Assembly: GCA_947448095.1 (NCBI GenBank)
Contig: CANFNN010000069.1
Location: 1 to 11,814, forward strand
Length of the DNA: 11,814 nt
Direction of reading: 5' to 3'
Source: Bacteriovoracaceae bacterium
Lineage (GTDB): Bacteria; Bdellovibrionota; Bacteriovoracia; Bacteriovoracales; Bacteriovoracaceae
In this document: positions 1 to 7,494 of the stretch, in pieces
How positions within the stretch are numbered: position 1 is the stretch's first letter
Layout of the letters: every line of letters starts with the position of its first letter
Translations under genes and position numbers: made by a program
The notes under the pieces: model-generated
Seen by the model: only the letters and a program-made list of their open reading frames with translations
Told to the model about the DNA's origin: nothing
Database searches by the model: none

Positions 1-285
1 TCAAGAATGGATGAAGTTATCTTTGAAGAATTCAAAGGTACTGGTAACTCAGAAATTCAACTTGATCGTAAACTTATGGAAAAACGTATTTTTCCATGTC
101 TTGATATCAACAAGTCTTCTACTCGTAAGGAAGACCTTCTTGTAAAAGATAAAGATCTTCAAAGAATTTACGTTCTTCGCCGCGTATTGAACCCGATGAA
201 CACGATGGACTCAATGGAGTTTATCCTTGAGCGTATTCGTGACACTAAAACCAATGCAGCTTTCTTGGATAAATTGAACTCATAA
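1..285 (+). CDS. rho: Transcription termination factor Rho, C-terminal fragment (5' end outside window)
   Basis: This is the last 94 residues of Rho, the hexameric RNA-dependent ATPase helicase that ends transcription. The frame is open from base 1 (Ser-Arg before the first Met), so the gene enters from the left and the ATG at 7 is internal. The segment MDEVIFEEFKGTGN, then RKLMEKRIFP and INKSSTRKEDLL, matches the end of the Rho ATPase domain. The Arg of TRKE (codon 124-126) corresponds to the arginine finger (Arg366 in E. coli Rho, from memory). The C-terminal block RRVLNPMNTMDSMEFILERI is also typical of the family. The stop TAA at 283-285 shares its last base with the ATG of the next gene, so translational coupling is likely. 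Identification is firm; only the fragment can be judged. Confidence 0.97.
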   Translation, partial: SRMDEVIFEEFKGTGNSEIQLDRKLMEKRIFPCLDINKSSTRKEDLLVKDKDLQRIYVLRRVLNPMNTMDSMEFILERIRDTKTNAAFLDKLNS

Positions 286-1409
286 TGAAAAAAACGCTTA
301 AACGAATCGCTCTTATTCTTGCTAAACAGTATACCTCTATCGGCGGTCAGGCCGTGATAGAGGGAGTCATGATGCGTTCACCGAATGCATTTGTGGTGGC
401 CGTGAGAAAGCCTGATGGAACGATTCGTCTTCGTCGAGACCAGTGGTATGGATTAACGAAGAAACTTAATTTCATGAAGAAACCATTTCTTCGTGGAGTT
501 TTAATGTTGGTTGAAACCATGGCCAATGGGATTGTTTCTCTTAACTATTCCGCCAATATTGCAATGGCAGAAGAAGAAAAGCAAAAAGCCCTTAAAAAAG
601 GCAAAACCGTTGAAGAATTTGAAGCTTCTCAGAAGAAAAAAGAAAAAGTCGATATCGCCACATTTTTAACCATGGCAGTTTCATTTGCTTTTGGGATTGG
701 GTTGTTTGTTTTTGCTCCCCACGCGATTGCTTTTGGAATTGGTGATCTCTTGGGCCAGAACTGGACCTTAGATAGTTTTGCCTTTCATGCAGTTGATGGC
801 GCAGTGAAAGCACTTATCTTTATTGGATATATCTGGGGAATTTCCTTTATGAAGGACGTTTACCGTGTTTTCCAATATCACGGTGCCGAACATAAATCGA
901 TTGCGACCTTCGAAGCAGGAATGGAATTAACGGTTGAAAACGCAAGGAAGTTTACGACTCTTCATCCTCGTTGTGGGACAAGTTTTGTTTTCTTCTTAAT
1001 TCTTGTCTCTATTCTTTTGTTTTCGGCAGTCTTCACAATTATTCCTATTGGAACAAATCTTCCTCCCATCCTTCGCCATGTTGTAGCTGTCTTGTTTAAA
1101 ATCGTACTGATGTTCCCAGTTGCGGGAATTAGCTATGAATTAATCAAGGCGTCAGGCAAGTGTTCAGACCAGTGGTGGGCGAAGGCCATGGCCGCTCCGG
1201 GAATGATGCTGCAAAAACTTACGACTAAAGAACCAGATGACCAACAATTAGAAGTTGCACTTTCAAGCATTAAGGCCGTTCTTTATCTGGAAGAGAAATT
1301 TAATCTTAAAGACGCTAAAACGCGTGTACTCAAACTTGAAGAAGTCGACATTGGTAACATTCATGAAATTGAATCTACCAACTCAACCCTGACTCAATTC
1401 TTAGAATAG
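285..1409 (+). CDS. DUF1385 (YqhQ-family) membrane protein
   Basis: This 374-residue protein belongs to the DUF1385 family, whose biochemical role is unknown; it is sometimes labelled a predicted metal-dependent enzyme. Hallmarks visible are IGGQAVIEGVMMRSP (residues 19-33), FQYHGAEHKSIATFE (196-210), LHPRCGTSF (226-234), PVAGISYELIK (278-288) and PGMMLQKLTTKEPDDQQLEVA (305-325). Hydrophobic stretches lie near 125-150, 172-188, 233-255 and 264-285, so it should sit in the inner membrane. A charged Lys/Glu-rich stretch at 95-122 precedes the membrane part. The conserved His, Glu and Cys residues in the AEH and HPRCG motifs are the likely functional centre (inference). The ATG overlaps the rho stop as TAATG and has no strong Shine-Dalgarno sequence, so coupling to rho is expected. 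In Clostridia and related bacteria, DUF1385 genes occur near rpmE, prmC, prfA and rho, which agrees with this setting. Confidence 0.93.
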   Translation: MKKTLKRIALILAKQYTSIGGQAVIEGVMMRSPNAFVVAVRKPDGTIRLRRDQWYGLTKKLNFMKKPFLRGVLMLVETMANGIVSLNYSANIAMAEEEKQKALKKGKTVEEFEASQKKKEKVDIATFLTMAVSFAFGIGLFVFAPHAIAFGIGDLLGQNWTLDSFAFHAVDGAVKALIFIGYIWGISFMKDVYRVFQYHGAEHKSIATFEAGMELTVENARKFTTLHPRCGTSFVFFLILVSILLFSAVFTIIPIGTNLPPILRHVVAVLFKIVLMFPVAGISYELIKASGKCSDQWWAKAMAAPGMMLQKLTTKEPDDQQLEVALSSIKAVLYLEEKFNLKDAKTRVLKLEEVDIGNIHEIESTNSTLTQFLE

Positions 1410-1415
1410 CTCCAT

Positions 1416-1420
1416 AAGGA
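1416..1420 (+). promoter_or_regulatory. Ribosome binding site of prfA (supports GTG start)
   Basis: AAGGA lies six bases before GTG at 1427-1429. It decides the start: the resulting N-terminus MFDKLEAVVRRYEIL aligns with the usual beginning of RF1. Confidence 0.8.
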
Positions 1421-1426
1421 AATATC

Positions 1427-2497
1427 GTGTTCGATAAATTAGAAGCAGTTGTTAGACGCTATGAAATTTTAACTGAAAGATTAGGAGACCCAAGTCTCTA
1501 TGATCGGCCAGCAGAGTTAAGAGAAACTAATACTGAGCGATCAAATATTGAGCCGATTGTCGTTAAGTTCAGACAATACAAAAAATTAATCGCTGATATC
1601 GCTGGTAATAAAGACATCATTCATAATGAAAAAGATGAAGAGATGCGTGAGATGGCCAAGGAAGAACTCTCTGAGTTAGAGGCAAGTCTTCCCCTCGTTG
1701 AGCAAGAACTTAAACTTCTTCTTTTACCGAAAGATCCTAACGATGACCGAAATATTCTTTTGGAAATTCGTGCTGGTGCTGGTGGAGATGAAGCTTCAAT
1801 TTTTGTGGCAGATATTTGGCGCATGTATCGTAGTTATTTTGGTACCATGGGCTGGAAAGCTGAGGTGATGTCACTTTCAGACAGTGACCACGGCGTGAAA
1901 GAAATTATTGTCAGCGTTTCTGGTGATAAAGTTTATTCGCGAATGAAATATGAATCTGGTGCTCACCGCGTTCAGCGTGTGCCAGATACTGAATCCATGG
2001 GACGTGTTCACACTTCGACCATTACTGTGGCAGTTATGCCTGAAGCAGATGAAGTGGAAGATGTTGTTTTGGATATGAATGAAATTCGTATCGATGTATA
2101 CCGCTCGGGTGGATCAGGTGGTCAGTCAGTCAATACCTCCGATTCAGCAGTTCGTTTAACTCACTTTCCAACTGGAATTGTCATCGCCATGCAAGATGAG
2201 CGCTCTCAGTTGAAAAACAAAGAGAAAGCTTTCAAGATTCTTAAAACAAAGATTTATGATCTAAGGGTCCAACAGGCGCATGATAAAGAAGCGGCCACTC
2301 GTAAAGGGCTAGTGGGGACGGGGGATCGCTCTGAGCGAATTCGAACTTACAATTACCCTCAAGGACGCATCTCTGATCATCGAATTAACTTCACGATCTA
2401 CAATCTTCCTACATTTATGAATGGTGATATTGATTCAGTGATTGATGCATTGATTGCTCATAACCAGGCCATCTTGCTTCAGGGAGAAGAAGAATAA
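1427..2497 (+). CDS. prfA: Peptide chain release factor 1 (RF1)
   Basis: RF1 reads UAG and UAA stop codons and triggers release of the nascent peptide on the ribosome. The 356-residue length is normal (E. coli about 360). The stop-codon discriminator is PDT at residues 186-188, within HRVQRVPDTESMGR. This fits the PxT pattern of RF1 and not the SPF of RF2. The catalytic GGQ is at 231-233 (SGGSGGQSVNTSDSAVRLTH); its Gln233 is the expected target of PrmC, encoded next. The RF1/RF2 signature GTGDRSERIRTYNYPQGRISDHR is at 297-319. The start is GTG with a good Shine-Dalgarno sequence, 17 bases after the DUF1385 stop, so it is probably in the same transcript. The gene ends in UAA, which RF1 and RF2 both read. 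Identification is firm. Confidence 0.98.
   Translation: MFDKLEAVVRRYEILTERLGDPSLYDRPAELRETNTERSNIEPIVVKFRQYKKLIADIAGNKDIIHNEKDEEMREMAKEELSELEASLPLVEQELKLLLLPKDPNDDRNILLEIRAGAGGDEASIFVADIWRMYRSYFGTMGWKAEVMSLSDSDHGVKEIIVSVSGDKVYSRMKYESGAHRVQRVPDTESMGRVHTSTITVAVMPEADEVEDVVLDMNEIRIDVYRSGGSGGQSVNTSDSAVRLTHFPTGIVIAMQDERSQLKNKEKAFKILKTKIYDLRVQQAHDKEAATRKGLVGTGDRSERIRTYNYPQGRISDHRINFTIYNLPTFMNGDIDSVIDALIAHNQAILLQGEEE
2481..2486 (+). promoter_or_regulatory. Candidate ribosome binding site of prmC inside the end of prfA
   Basis: AGGGAG stands seven bases before the ATA at 2494-2496 that overlaps the prfA stop. It is the only good Shine-Dalgarno match near the open start of the prmC frame. It favours ATA over the CTG at 2503, which would be 16 bases away. 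Confidence 0.5.
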
Positions 2498-3363
2498 AAA
2501 CACTGAAGGATTCGTGGTCTAGTTTTTATGAACATCACGAAGTTCTTCTCCAGGGTCTCTACCCTGGAATTAATCTTTCTATTTTTCTTCGAGATCTCTC
2601 AGATATTCTTAAATATAGACTGCAAAATCCACTGATTAATCTAGAGCATTCCCATTTCTCTTTATCGCAATTAGATTCCCAAAAACTTGAGGAGCAATTT
2701 CTCAAGGGAACCCCATTAGCACCCCTCATGGGATTTTCAGAGTTTTATCATCACAAGTTTTATGTGAATCAGCATGTGCTTATTCCACGCCCTGAGACAG
2801 AGTACATGGTCGATATGCTAGTTCAGGAGTTTAAAGGGAAGACCCAACGTATTCTTGATGTAGGTACTGGAAGCGGGGTCATAGTGCTAAGCCTTCTCAA
2901 CGCAGGTGTAGGAAAGAATGGCGTCGGAGTAGATATATCTCCCGAAGCCTTGAAGGTTGCTGAAATCAATCGCAACCGCTTGAGGCTCAAGCATAAAACA
3001 ACACTCATTCAATCTGATCGTTTAACTAAAGTTGAAGGTCTATTTGATCTTATTGTTTCAAACCCTCCCTATATCAAGGCGTCTTCCCACCGAAATCTTG
3101 TCCACGACTCGGTTGATAAGCACGAGCCACATCAGGCCCTTTACCTTCCTGATGATTACTATGTTCTCTGGTTTGAAGATTTCTTTCAGGAAGTCAGGGC
3201 CCACTTGAATGGAACATTTATGATGGAAGGCCATGAATTAGAACTTGATGAGCAGGCAAAAATGTTGGGTCGACTTGGCTTCAAAAATGTTGAAGTGATC
3301 AATGATTTAACTCAGACCAAGCGCTATCTAAAAGCATCGTTTAAAAATATGACCGTGGCTTGA
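2494..3363 (+). CDS. prmC: Release factor glutamine N5-methyltransferase PrmC (HemK), non-canonical start
   Basis: PrmC methylates the Gln of the GGQ motif in RF1/RF2 using S-adenosylmethionine. Counting from ATA 2494 (289 aa), the motifs are PLAPLMGFSEFY (74-85), LIPRPETE (96-103), the SAM-binding ILDVGTGSGVIVLSL (120-134) and the catalytic SNPPY (189-193). EPHQALYLPDD follows. The first ATG in frame, 2728, would remove 78 residues, that is the whole N-terminal helical domain. However, the frame is open back to 2464 and encodes a plausible N-domain (SWSSFYEHHEVLLQGLYP and onward). With it, PRPETE falls near residue 98, close to about 91 in E. coli PrmC (from memory). No ATG, GTG or TTG occurs in frame between 2464 and 2727. 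Candidate starts are ATA 2494 (overlapping the prfA stop, good Shine-Dalgarno) or CTG 2503. The family assignment is firm, the start uncertain. Confidence 0.92.
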   Translation: MKTLKDSWSSFYEHHEVLLQGLYPGINLSIFLRDLSDILKYRLQNPLINLEHSHFSLSQLDSQKLEEQFLKGTPLAPLMGFSEFYHHKFYVNQHVLIPRPETEYMVDMLVQEFKGKTQRILDVGTGSGVIVLSLLNAGVGKNGVGVDISPEALKVAEINRNRLRLKHKTTLIQSDRLTKVEGLFDLIVSNPPYIKASSHRNLVHDSVDKHEPHQALYLPDDYYVLWFEDFFQEVRAHLNGTFMMEGHELELDEQAKMLGRLGFKNVEVINDLTQTKRYLKASFKNMTVA

Positions 3364-3444
3364 TAGTGAGGCATTTTCGCTCTTTAATCTATCGAGATTG
3401 CAATATTAGCAATTTGGCTGCATTCAGCTTTTCGACTTAACTCA

Positions 3445-3474
3445 TTACAATTATTGAATCCTTAGAATTATAAC
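3445..3474 (+). promoter_or_regulatory. Weak candidate promoter for the HD-GYP gene
   Basis: TATAAC at 3469-3474 is a good -10 match. TTACAA at 3445-3450, 18 bases upstream, is a poor -35 (three of six). It lies in the 3364-3540 gap between prmC and the HD-GYP gene. I see no convincing hairpin-plus-T-run terminator in that gap. Eye inspection only. Confidence 0.25.
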
Positions 3475-3529
3475 CAGAGTCTTTCAAAAGGCATCTATGA
3501 TCACTCTTCGTAGGGAATAAAAGTTTTTC

Positions 3530-3533
3530 GAGG
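3530..3533 (+). promoter_or_regulatory. Ribosome binding site that decides the HD-GYP start
   Basis: GAGG ends one base before the ATG at 3535, too close to serve it, but lies seven bases before the in-frame GTG at 3541. It therefore favours GTG as the start. Confidence 0.55.
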
Positions 3534-3540
3534 TATGAGA

Positions 3541-4500
3541 GTGAATGTTGAATTTTTTCCTGTAACAACTAAGTTCATCTATTATTTTAAAGGAGCCTTG
3601 CCCTTCGATGTTTACTTACAGCGCTCAGAAGGAAAATTTACCAAGATTTATAATAAGCTTGCTGAACATGATCCAGAACAGATTTACCGCTATGAAAATA
3701 AAGACGTGAGTACTCTTTATATCACTCAAGAAGAAAAACATTTGTATGGATCTTTTTTATGCAAATTGATGGATCAATACACTCAAGGCTCAAGTCCAAT
3801 TGATAAAGAAAAGATGCTGGATATTATTAAGACCAGCTTGGAGATGACCTATGAGAAAATAGTTGCTCAAAATGATGAACTCGACACGAATATCATCTGG
3901 GCATCTCAACAAATTAAAAGTGCGCTGTATCTTATGCAAGATGATATGAGTGCTGCGATTGAAATTTTTAAAAATCTCTCCGCTGATGAACAACTTTTGA
4001 AGCACTCCTATATGGTTTCGATCTTTTCAGTGGTCTTGGCGAAAAATCTTGGTTTTTCGACTGAAAGAAATTTAATGAGTATTGGTCTCGGTGCACTTCT
4101 TCACGATGTAGGACACACAAGAATCAATGAGGAACTTTTTAAAAAACCTCAGTTAAGCTCAAAAGAATGGGATGAGATTAAAGATCACCCGCATCTAGGA
4201 TTAAAGATTGTGGATCACATTAAGGGCATAAGTACTGATGTCAGATCAATCATTATTCAGCACCATGAGCATTATAATGGGAGAGGGTATCCGAATCGCT
4301 TGAGCAATAATTTGATTTTTCCGCCGGCCAAAATCGTAGCTATTGCGGATGGCTTTTGTTCATTTGTTTCTAAAGCTTCTTATCGGGAGACGACTTTTAC
4401 GCCTGAGCAGGCCTTAACCATGATGAAAGACGACATTGGCCATTATGATCCAGCTTACATGGAAGTTTTCAAGCAGGTCATCCAAGGTAAAAAGAAATAA
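3541..4500 (+). CDS. HD-GYP domain protein, probable cyclic-di-GMP phosphodiesterase
   Basis: HD-GYP proteins hydrolyse the second messenger cyclic-di-GMP. Numbering from ATG 3535 (321 aa), residues 1 to about 110 form an unassigned N-terminal region (FDVYLQRSEGKFTKIYNKL, later LYITQEEKHLYGSF), a style I associate with HD-GYP proteins of delta-proteobacterial relatives. The HD-GYP domain spans about 150-315: His157, LLHDVGH (188-194), DHPHLG (217-222), HHEHYNGRGYP (243-253) and AD (271-272). The main metal ligands and GYP are present. Two positions differ from the family pattern. The Lys of HDxGK is His194, and the second Asp of ADxxDA is Cys275. There is no signal peptide or membrane segment, so it should be cytoplasmic. 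GTG 3541 is preferred over ATG 3535 because of the Shine-Dalgarno spacing. The gene stands alone and its stop is one base from that of convergent pntB. Confidence 0.88.
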   Translation: MNVEFFPVTTKFIYYFKGALPFDVYLQRSEGKFTKIYNKLAEHDPEQIYRYENKDVSTLYITQEEKHLYGSFLCKLMDQYTQGSSPIDKEKMLDIIKTSLEMTYEKIVAQNDELDTNIIWASQQIKSALYLMQDDMSAAIEIFKNLSADEQLLKHSYMVSIFSVVLAKNLGFSTERNLMSIGLGALLHDVGHTRINEELFKKPQLSSKEWDEIKDHPHLGLKIVDHIKGISTDVRSIIIQHHEHYNGRGYPNRLSNNLIFPPAKIVAIADGFCSFVSKASYRETTFTPEQALTMMKDDIGHYDPAYMEVFKQVIQGKKK

Positions 4501-4501
4501 T

Positions 4502-5905
4502 CTATCCAAGCATTTGAACTAAGGCATCCACGGTTTTTTTAGCATCCCCATATAGCATGCGAGCGTTGTCCTTAAAGAAGAGGGGATTATCAATACCCGC
4601 ATATCCTGCTGCCATCGATCGTTTTGAAACAATCACATTTTTTGCCTTCCACACTTCGATGACTGGCATCCCGTAGATAGGACTACTTGGGTCATCAAGC
4701 GCCGAAGGATTCACGATATCGTTAGCTCCAATGACTAAGACAACATCAGTATGAGGAAGTTCAGGATTCACCTCATCCATTTCTAGCACAATATCGTAGG
4801 AAACGTTGGCTTCAGCTAGGAGCACGTTCATGTGGCCTGGCAATCTTCCTGCCACAGGGTGAATCGCAAACGTTACGATACAACCTTTGTCCTTTAATTT
4901 TTTTACAAGCTCACACACTGAATGCTGAGCTTTGGCCGTCGCCATCCCGTAACCTGGAACTATGACAACTCGCTTGGCCTCTTTTAAAAGCTCACAAGTT
5001 TCTTCATTTGTGATTGATTTTACTTCTCCCACTATTTCATTAGGATCAACAATTTTAGCTGCTTGTTTTTTTGTCCCAAATCCGCCAAAGATTACGGAAA
5101 AAAATGAGCGGTTCATGGCCTTACACATGATATAAGAAAGAATGGCTCCCGAGCTACCCACCAGGGCGCCTGTCACAATCAATAGATCATTTGATAGCAT
5201 GAAACCCGCTGCAGCAGCTGCCCATCCTGAGTAGGAATTCAGCATCGAGACCACAACTGGCATATCCGCTCCGCCAATCGACATGACCAGTAAAACTCCA
5301 AGAATTGAGGACAGTGCCGTCATGATGAGAAGAAAATTGATTCCTTGATGAATGTCAGCGTTTAAAAACTGAACCAAAATTATTCCTGATCCAATTAAGA
5401 TTCCAATATTGATTAAGTGCCTTCCTGGGTACATCAAAGGATTACTTTTAATCTTTCCTTGAAGTTTTCCCCAAGCAATGACAGAGCCAGTAAAGGTTAA
5501 GGCCCCAATAAAAATCCCAAGGTAAACTTCGACTAAGTGAATTGAGTGGGCAACACCAATGAGTGCTTGAGTGTGCTCATCCAAATAACTGCCAAACCCT
5601 ACGAGTACAGCTGCTAAACCAACAAAGCTGTGCAGAATCGCAACAAGCTGGGGCATGGAGGTCATTTCTACTTTTTGGGCAACGATGATCCCAATAAATG
5701 ATCCGATCAGCATGACTGCAATTAACAGAGGGTGAACTTGCGTCGATTCACCGAATGCTGTCGCTAAGATAGCGAGAAGCATGCCTATTATTCCAAAATA
5801 ATTTCCTCGTTTGGCACTCTCTTGCGTAGAGAGTCCACCTAAACTGAGAATAAAGAGAATACTGGCGGCAATATATGAAACTGTTTGTAATCCATTTGAG
5901 ATCAT
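4502..5905 (-). CDS. pntB: NAD(P) transhydrogenase subunit beta
   Basis: This is the membrane and NADP(H)-binding subunit of the proton-translocating transhydrogenase, which reduces NADP+ with NADH using the proton gradient. The 467-residue length matches E. coli PntB (about 462). The N-terminus MISNGLQTVSYIAASILFILSLGGLS aligns with the E. coli start. Residues 1-265 hold the membrane domain with several hydrophobic segments, including LHSFVGLAAV (91-100), whose His92 corresponds to the proton-pathway His91 of E. coli (from memory). Domain III (about 285-467) has VPGYGMA (316-322), HPVAGRLPGHMNVLLAEA (349-366), GANDIVNP (393-400) and KRSMAAGYAGIDNPLF (428-443), all NADP-binding motifs. The gene follows pntA after nine bases. 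An AGG at the very end of pntA lies about 12 bases before the ATG, so coupling is likely. It appears complete and functional. Confidence 0.97.
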   Translation of the reverse strand: MISNGLQTVSYIAASILFILSLGGLSTQESAKRGNYFGIIGMLLAILATAFGESTQVHPLLIAVMLIGSFIGIIVAQKVEMTSMPQLVAILHSFVGLAAVLVGFGSYLDEHTQALIGVAHSIHLVEVYLGIFIGALTFTGSVIAWGKLQGKIKSNPLMYPGRHLINIGILIGSGIILVQFLNADIHQGINFLLIMTALSSILGVLLVMSIGGADMPVVVSMLNSYSGWAAAAAGFMLSNDLLIVTGALVGSSGAILSYIMCKAMNRSFFSVIFGGFGTKKQAAKIVDPNEIVGEVKSITNEETCELLKEAKRVVIVPGYGMATAKAQHSVCELVKKLKDKGCIVTFAIHPVAGRLPGHMNVLLAEANVSYDIVLEMDEVNPELPHTDVVLVIGANDIVNPSALDDPSSPIYGMPVIEVWKAKNVIVSKRSMAAGYAGIDNPLFFKDNARMLYGDAKKTVDALVQMLG

Positions 5906-5914
5906 AAGCTTTTT

Positions 5915-7429
5915 CTACCTTCTAAACATTTTAAGCATTCGATGAGTAATAAAAAATCCACCAGCAATATTTATTGTCGCCACTAAGACTGCAATAAGCG
6001 CCAATATCGTTATCGGAGCCGAGATATCGGTTCTAATATGTAGAATCCCGCCAATGATAATAATACCGGAAATAGCGTTGGTCACACTCATGAGGGGAGT
6101 GTGAAGAGAGTGGGAAACATTCCACACTACCTGCCAGCCAATGAAGCAGGCTAATACAAAAACTGTGAAATGCGAGAGAAATTCAGGAGGAGCGACTCGT
6201 CCTACTAAAAATAATAAAAATCCAATCGCGAGTAAAATAATGACCGTACTTTTGGTTTTATTTTCTGGAGCCTTAATGACTTCAACCACTGGTGCCTTAG
6301 GTTTGGGAGCAGCAGCAACACTCAAAGGCTTAGGGGGCCAGTTTATCTTGCCATCATAGACCACCATGGCCCGTCCAATGATGTCATCGTTCATATCAAT
6401 TTTAAAATTTGCGTTTTTACCCATGTCATCGAGTAAGTGACAAAGATTGTTCCCATAAAGGCCACTCGCCTGAGTGGGCAACTGGTCAACTTTTCCAACA
6501 ATGGTTACACCCTTATATTGGTAGACTTCTCCCGGTCGTGTGACTTCACAATTTCCGCCAGAAGAAGCCGCTAAGTCGATAACGACTGAGCCTGGCTTCA
6601 TCATCTCGACCATATCCTTCAAAATAAGCTTTGGTGCCGGTCTGCCAGGGATTTGTGCCGTCGTAATGATGATATCAACGTCTTTGGCCTGCGCCCGGAA
6701 TAAGGCCATTTCTGCATCAATAAAGGCTTGGCTCATTTCTTTTGAATAACCCGAAGAGGTTGCTCCATCTTCATCGAGCTCCACAGTTAAAAACTGAGCG
6801 CCCATACTTTGGATTTGTTCTCGAACTTCTTTACGAGTATCAAAAGCGCGGACAATCGCTCCTAAACTATTAGCTGTTCCAATAGCGGCGAGACCTGCGA
6901 CTCCAGCACCGATGATTAAAATTTTAGCTGGGTCAACTTTACCAGCGGCCGTTATTTGACCATTTAAAAACTTACCATAGTAGTTGGCACCCTCAATTAC
7001 CGCACGGTAGCCAGCGACGTTGGCCATGGAGGAGAGAACATCCATTTTTTGAGCGCGAGAGATACGAGGAATTGCATCCATGGCAACTGCATTGATTTTT
7101 TTCTCGGCCAATAAATTCAGAAGTTCGCTATTTTGAGCTGGCCACAAGTAGGAAGCGACCATAGTACCAGAATTCACCATGAGAATTTCTTCTTTGGTGA
7201 GGGGCTGAACTTTTAAAATAATATCTACACTTTTATAGAGAGACTCTGCATTTAGGGCAATTTCAGCTCCCGCTTCAAGAAAATCTTGGTCTGAGAACAA
7301 GGCCTGCTTCCCAGCATGGGTTTGAATCAAAACATCAAAACCTTGCTTCTTCAGTCTTTGTACTGTCTTTGGGGTCGCGGCAACTCGCGTTTCTGTTGCT
7401 AATATTTCTGATGGAATACCAACTTTCAT
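5915..7429 (-). CDS. pntA: NAD(P) transhydrogenase subunit alpha
   Basis: This NAD(H)-binding subunit is a single-chain alpha, as in E. coli, and not split into alpha1 and alpha2. Of 504 residues, domain I (1 to about 360) resembles alanine dehydrogenase. It has the dinucleotide motif GAGVAG (174-179), the acidic FDTRKEV (196-202), ITTAQIPGRPAPKLI (255-269) and VIDLAASSGGNCE (283-295). A Pro/Ala/Lys-rich linker (362-392) leads to about four membrane helices (393-411, 417-437, 446-464, 471-493), including WNVSHSLHTPLMSVTNAISG (435-454) and the typical end MLKMFRR. The start ATG has GGAG five bases upstream, and the N-terminus MKVGIPSE is standard. Compared with the E. coli sequence I remember, the mobile loop at 311-322 (VGKVDQLPTQAS) is about three residues shorter and lacks the usual Tyr. 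The gene heads the pntAB operon and has its own control region. Confidence 0.97.
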   Translation of the reverse strand: MKVGIPSEILATETRVAATPKTVQRLKKQGFDVLIQTHAGKQALFSDQDFLEAGAEIALNAESLYKSVDIILKVQPLTKEEILMVNSGTMVASYLWPAQNSELLNLLAEKKINAVAMDAIPRISRAQKMDVLSSMANVAGYRAVIEGANYYGKFLNGQITAAGKVDPAKILIIGAGVAGLAAIGTANSLGAIVRAFDTRKEVREQIQSMGAQFLTVELDEDGATSSGYSKEMSQAFIDAEMALFRAQAKDVDIIITTAQIPGRPAPKLILKDMVEMMKPGSVVIDLAASSGGNCEVTRPGEVYQYKGVTIVGKVDQLPTQASGLYGNNLCHLLDDMGKNANFKIDMNDDIIGRAMVVYDGKINWPPKPLSVAAAPKPKAPVVEVIKAPENKTKSTVIILLAIGFLLFLVGRVAPPEFLSHFTVFVLACFIGWQVVWNVSHSLHTPLMSVTNAISGIIIIGGILHIRTDISAPITILALIAVLVATINIAGGFFITHRMLKMFRR

Positions 7430-7465
7430 GTGATCTCCGAAAAATGCTTAATCTTTTAGTAAGAT

Positions 7466-7494
7466 ATTGTCCCATTGATAGTTACTAAGCTCAA
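7466..7494 (-). promoter_or_regulatory. Candidate promoter of pntAB
   Basis: On the - strand, TTGAGC (complement of 7489-7494) and GACAAT (complement of 7466-7471) are separated by 17 bases. Each matches the sigma-70 consensus at four of six positions. The -10 lies about 37 bases before the pntA ATG. Eye inspection only. Confidence 0.35.

Noticed and set aside
592..813. Open frame on the - strand inside the DUF1385 gene
   Set aside because: It is a shadow of a well-conserved gene, with low-complexity composition and no start signals. The same applies to the other antisense frames at 1621-1824, 2823-3008, 3790-4005, 6141-6359, 6540-6749 and 7952-8134.
2485..2503. Programmed -1 frameshift fusing prfA to prmC
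   Set aside because: The geometry would be -1, but I see no slippery heptamer before the prfA stop and no clear downstream stem-loop. Independent initiation is simpler.
2528..2635. ATG at 2528 as start of prmC with a frameshift
   Set aside because: That frame ends after about 35 codons. The PrmC-like sequence continues uninterrupted in the other frame both before and after 2528, so no frameshift is needed.
3366..3384. Possible intrinsic terminator after prmC (GAG...CTC followed by TTT)
   Set aside because: Only three base pairs form before mismatches, too weak to call.
3399..3415. ATTGC...GCAAT inverted repeat downstream of prmC
   Set aside because: A five-base stem in AT-rich DNA is expected by chance and has no T-run.
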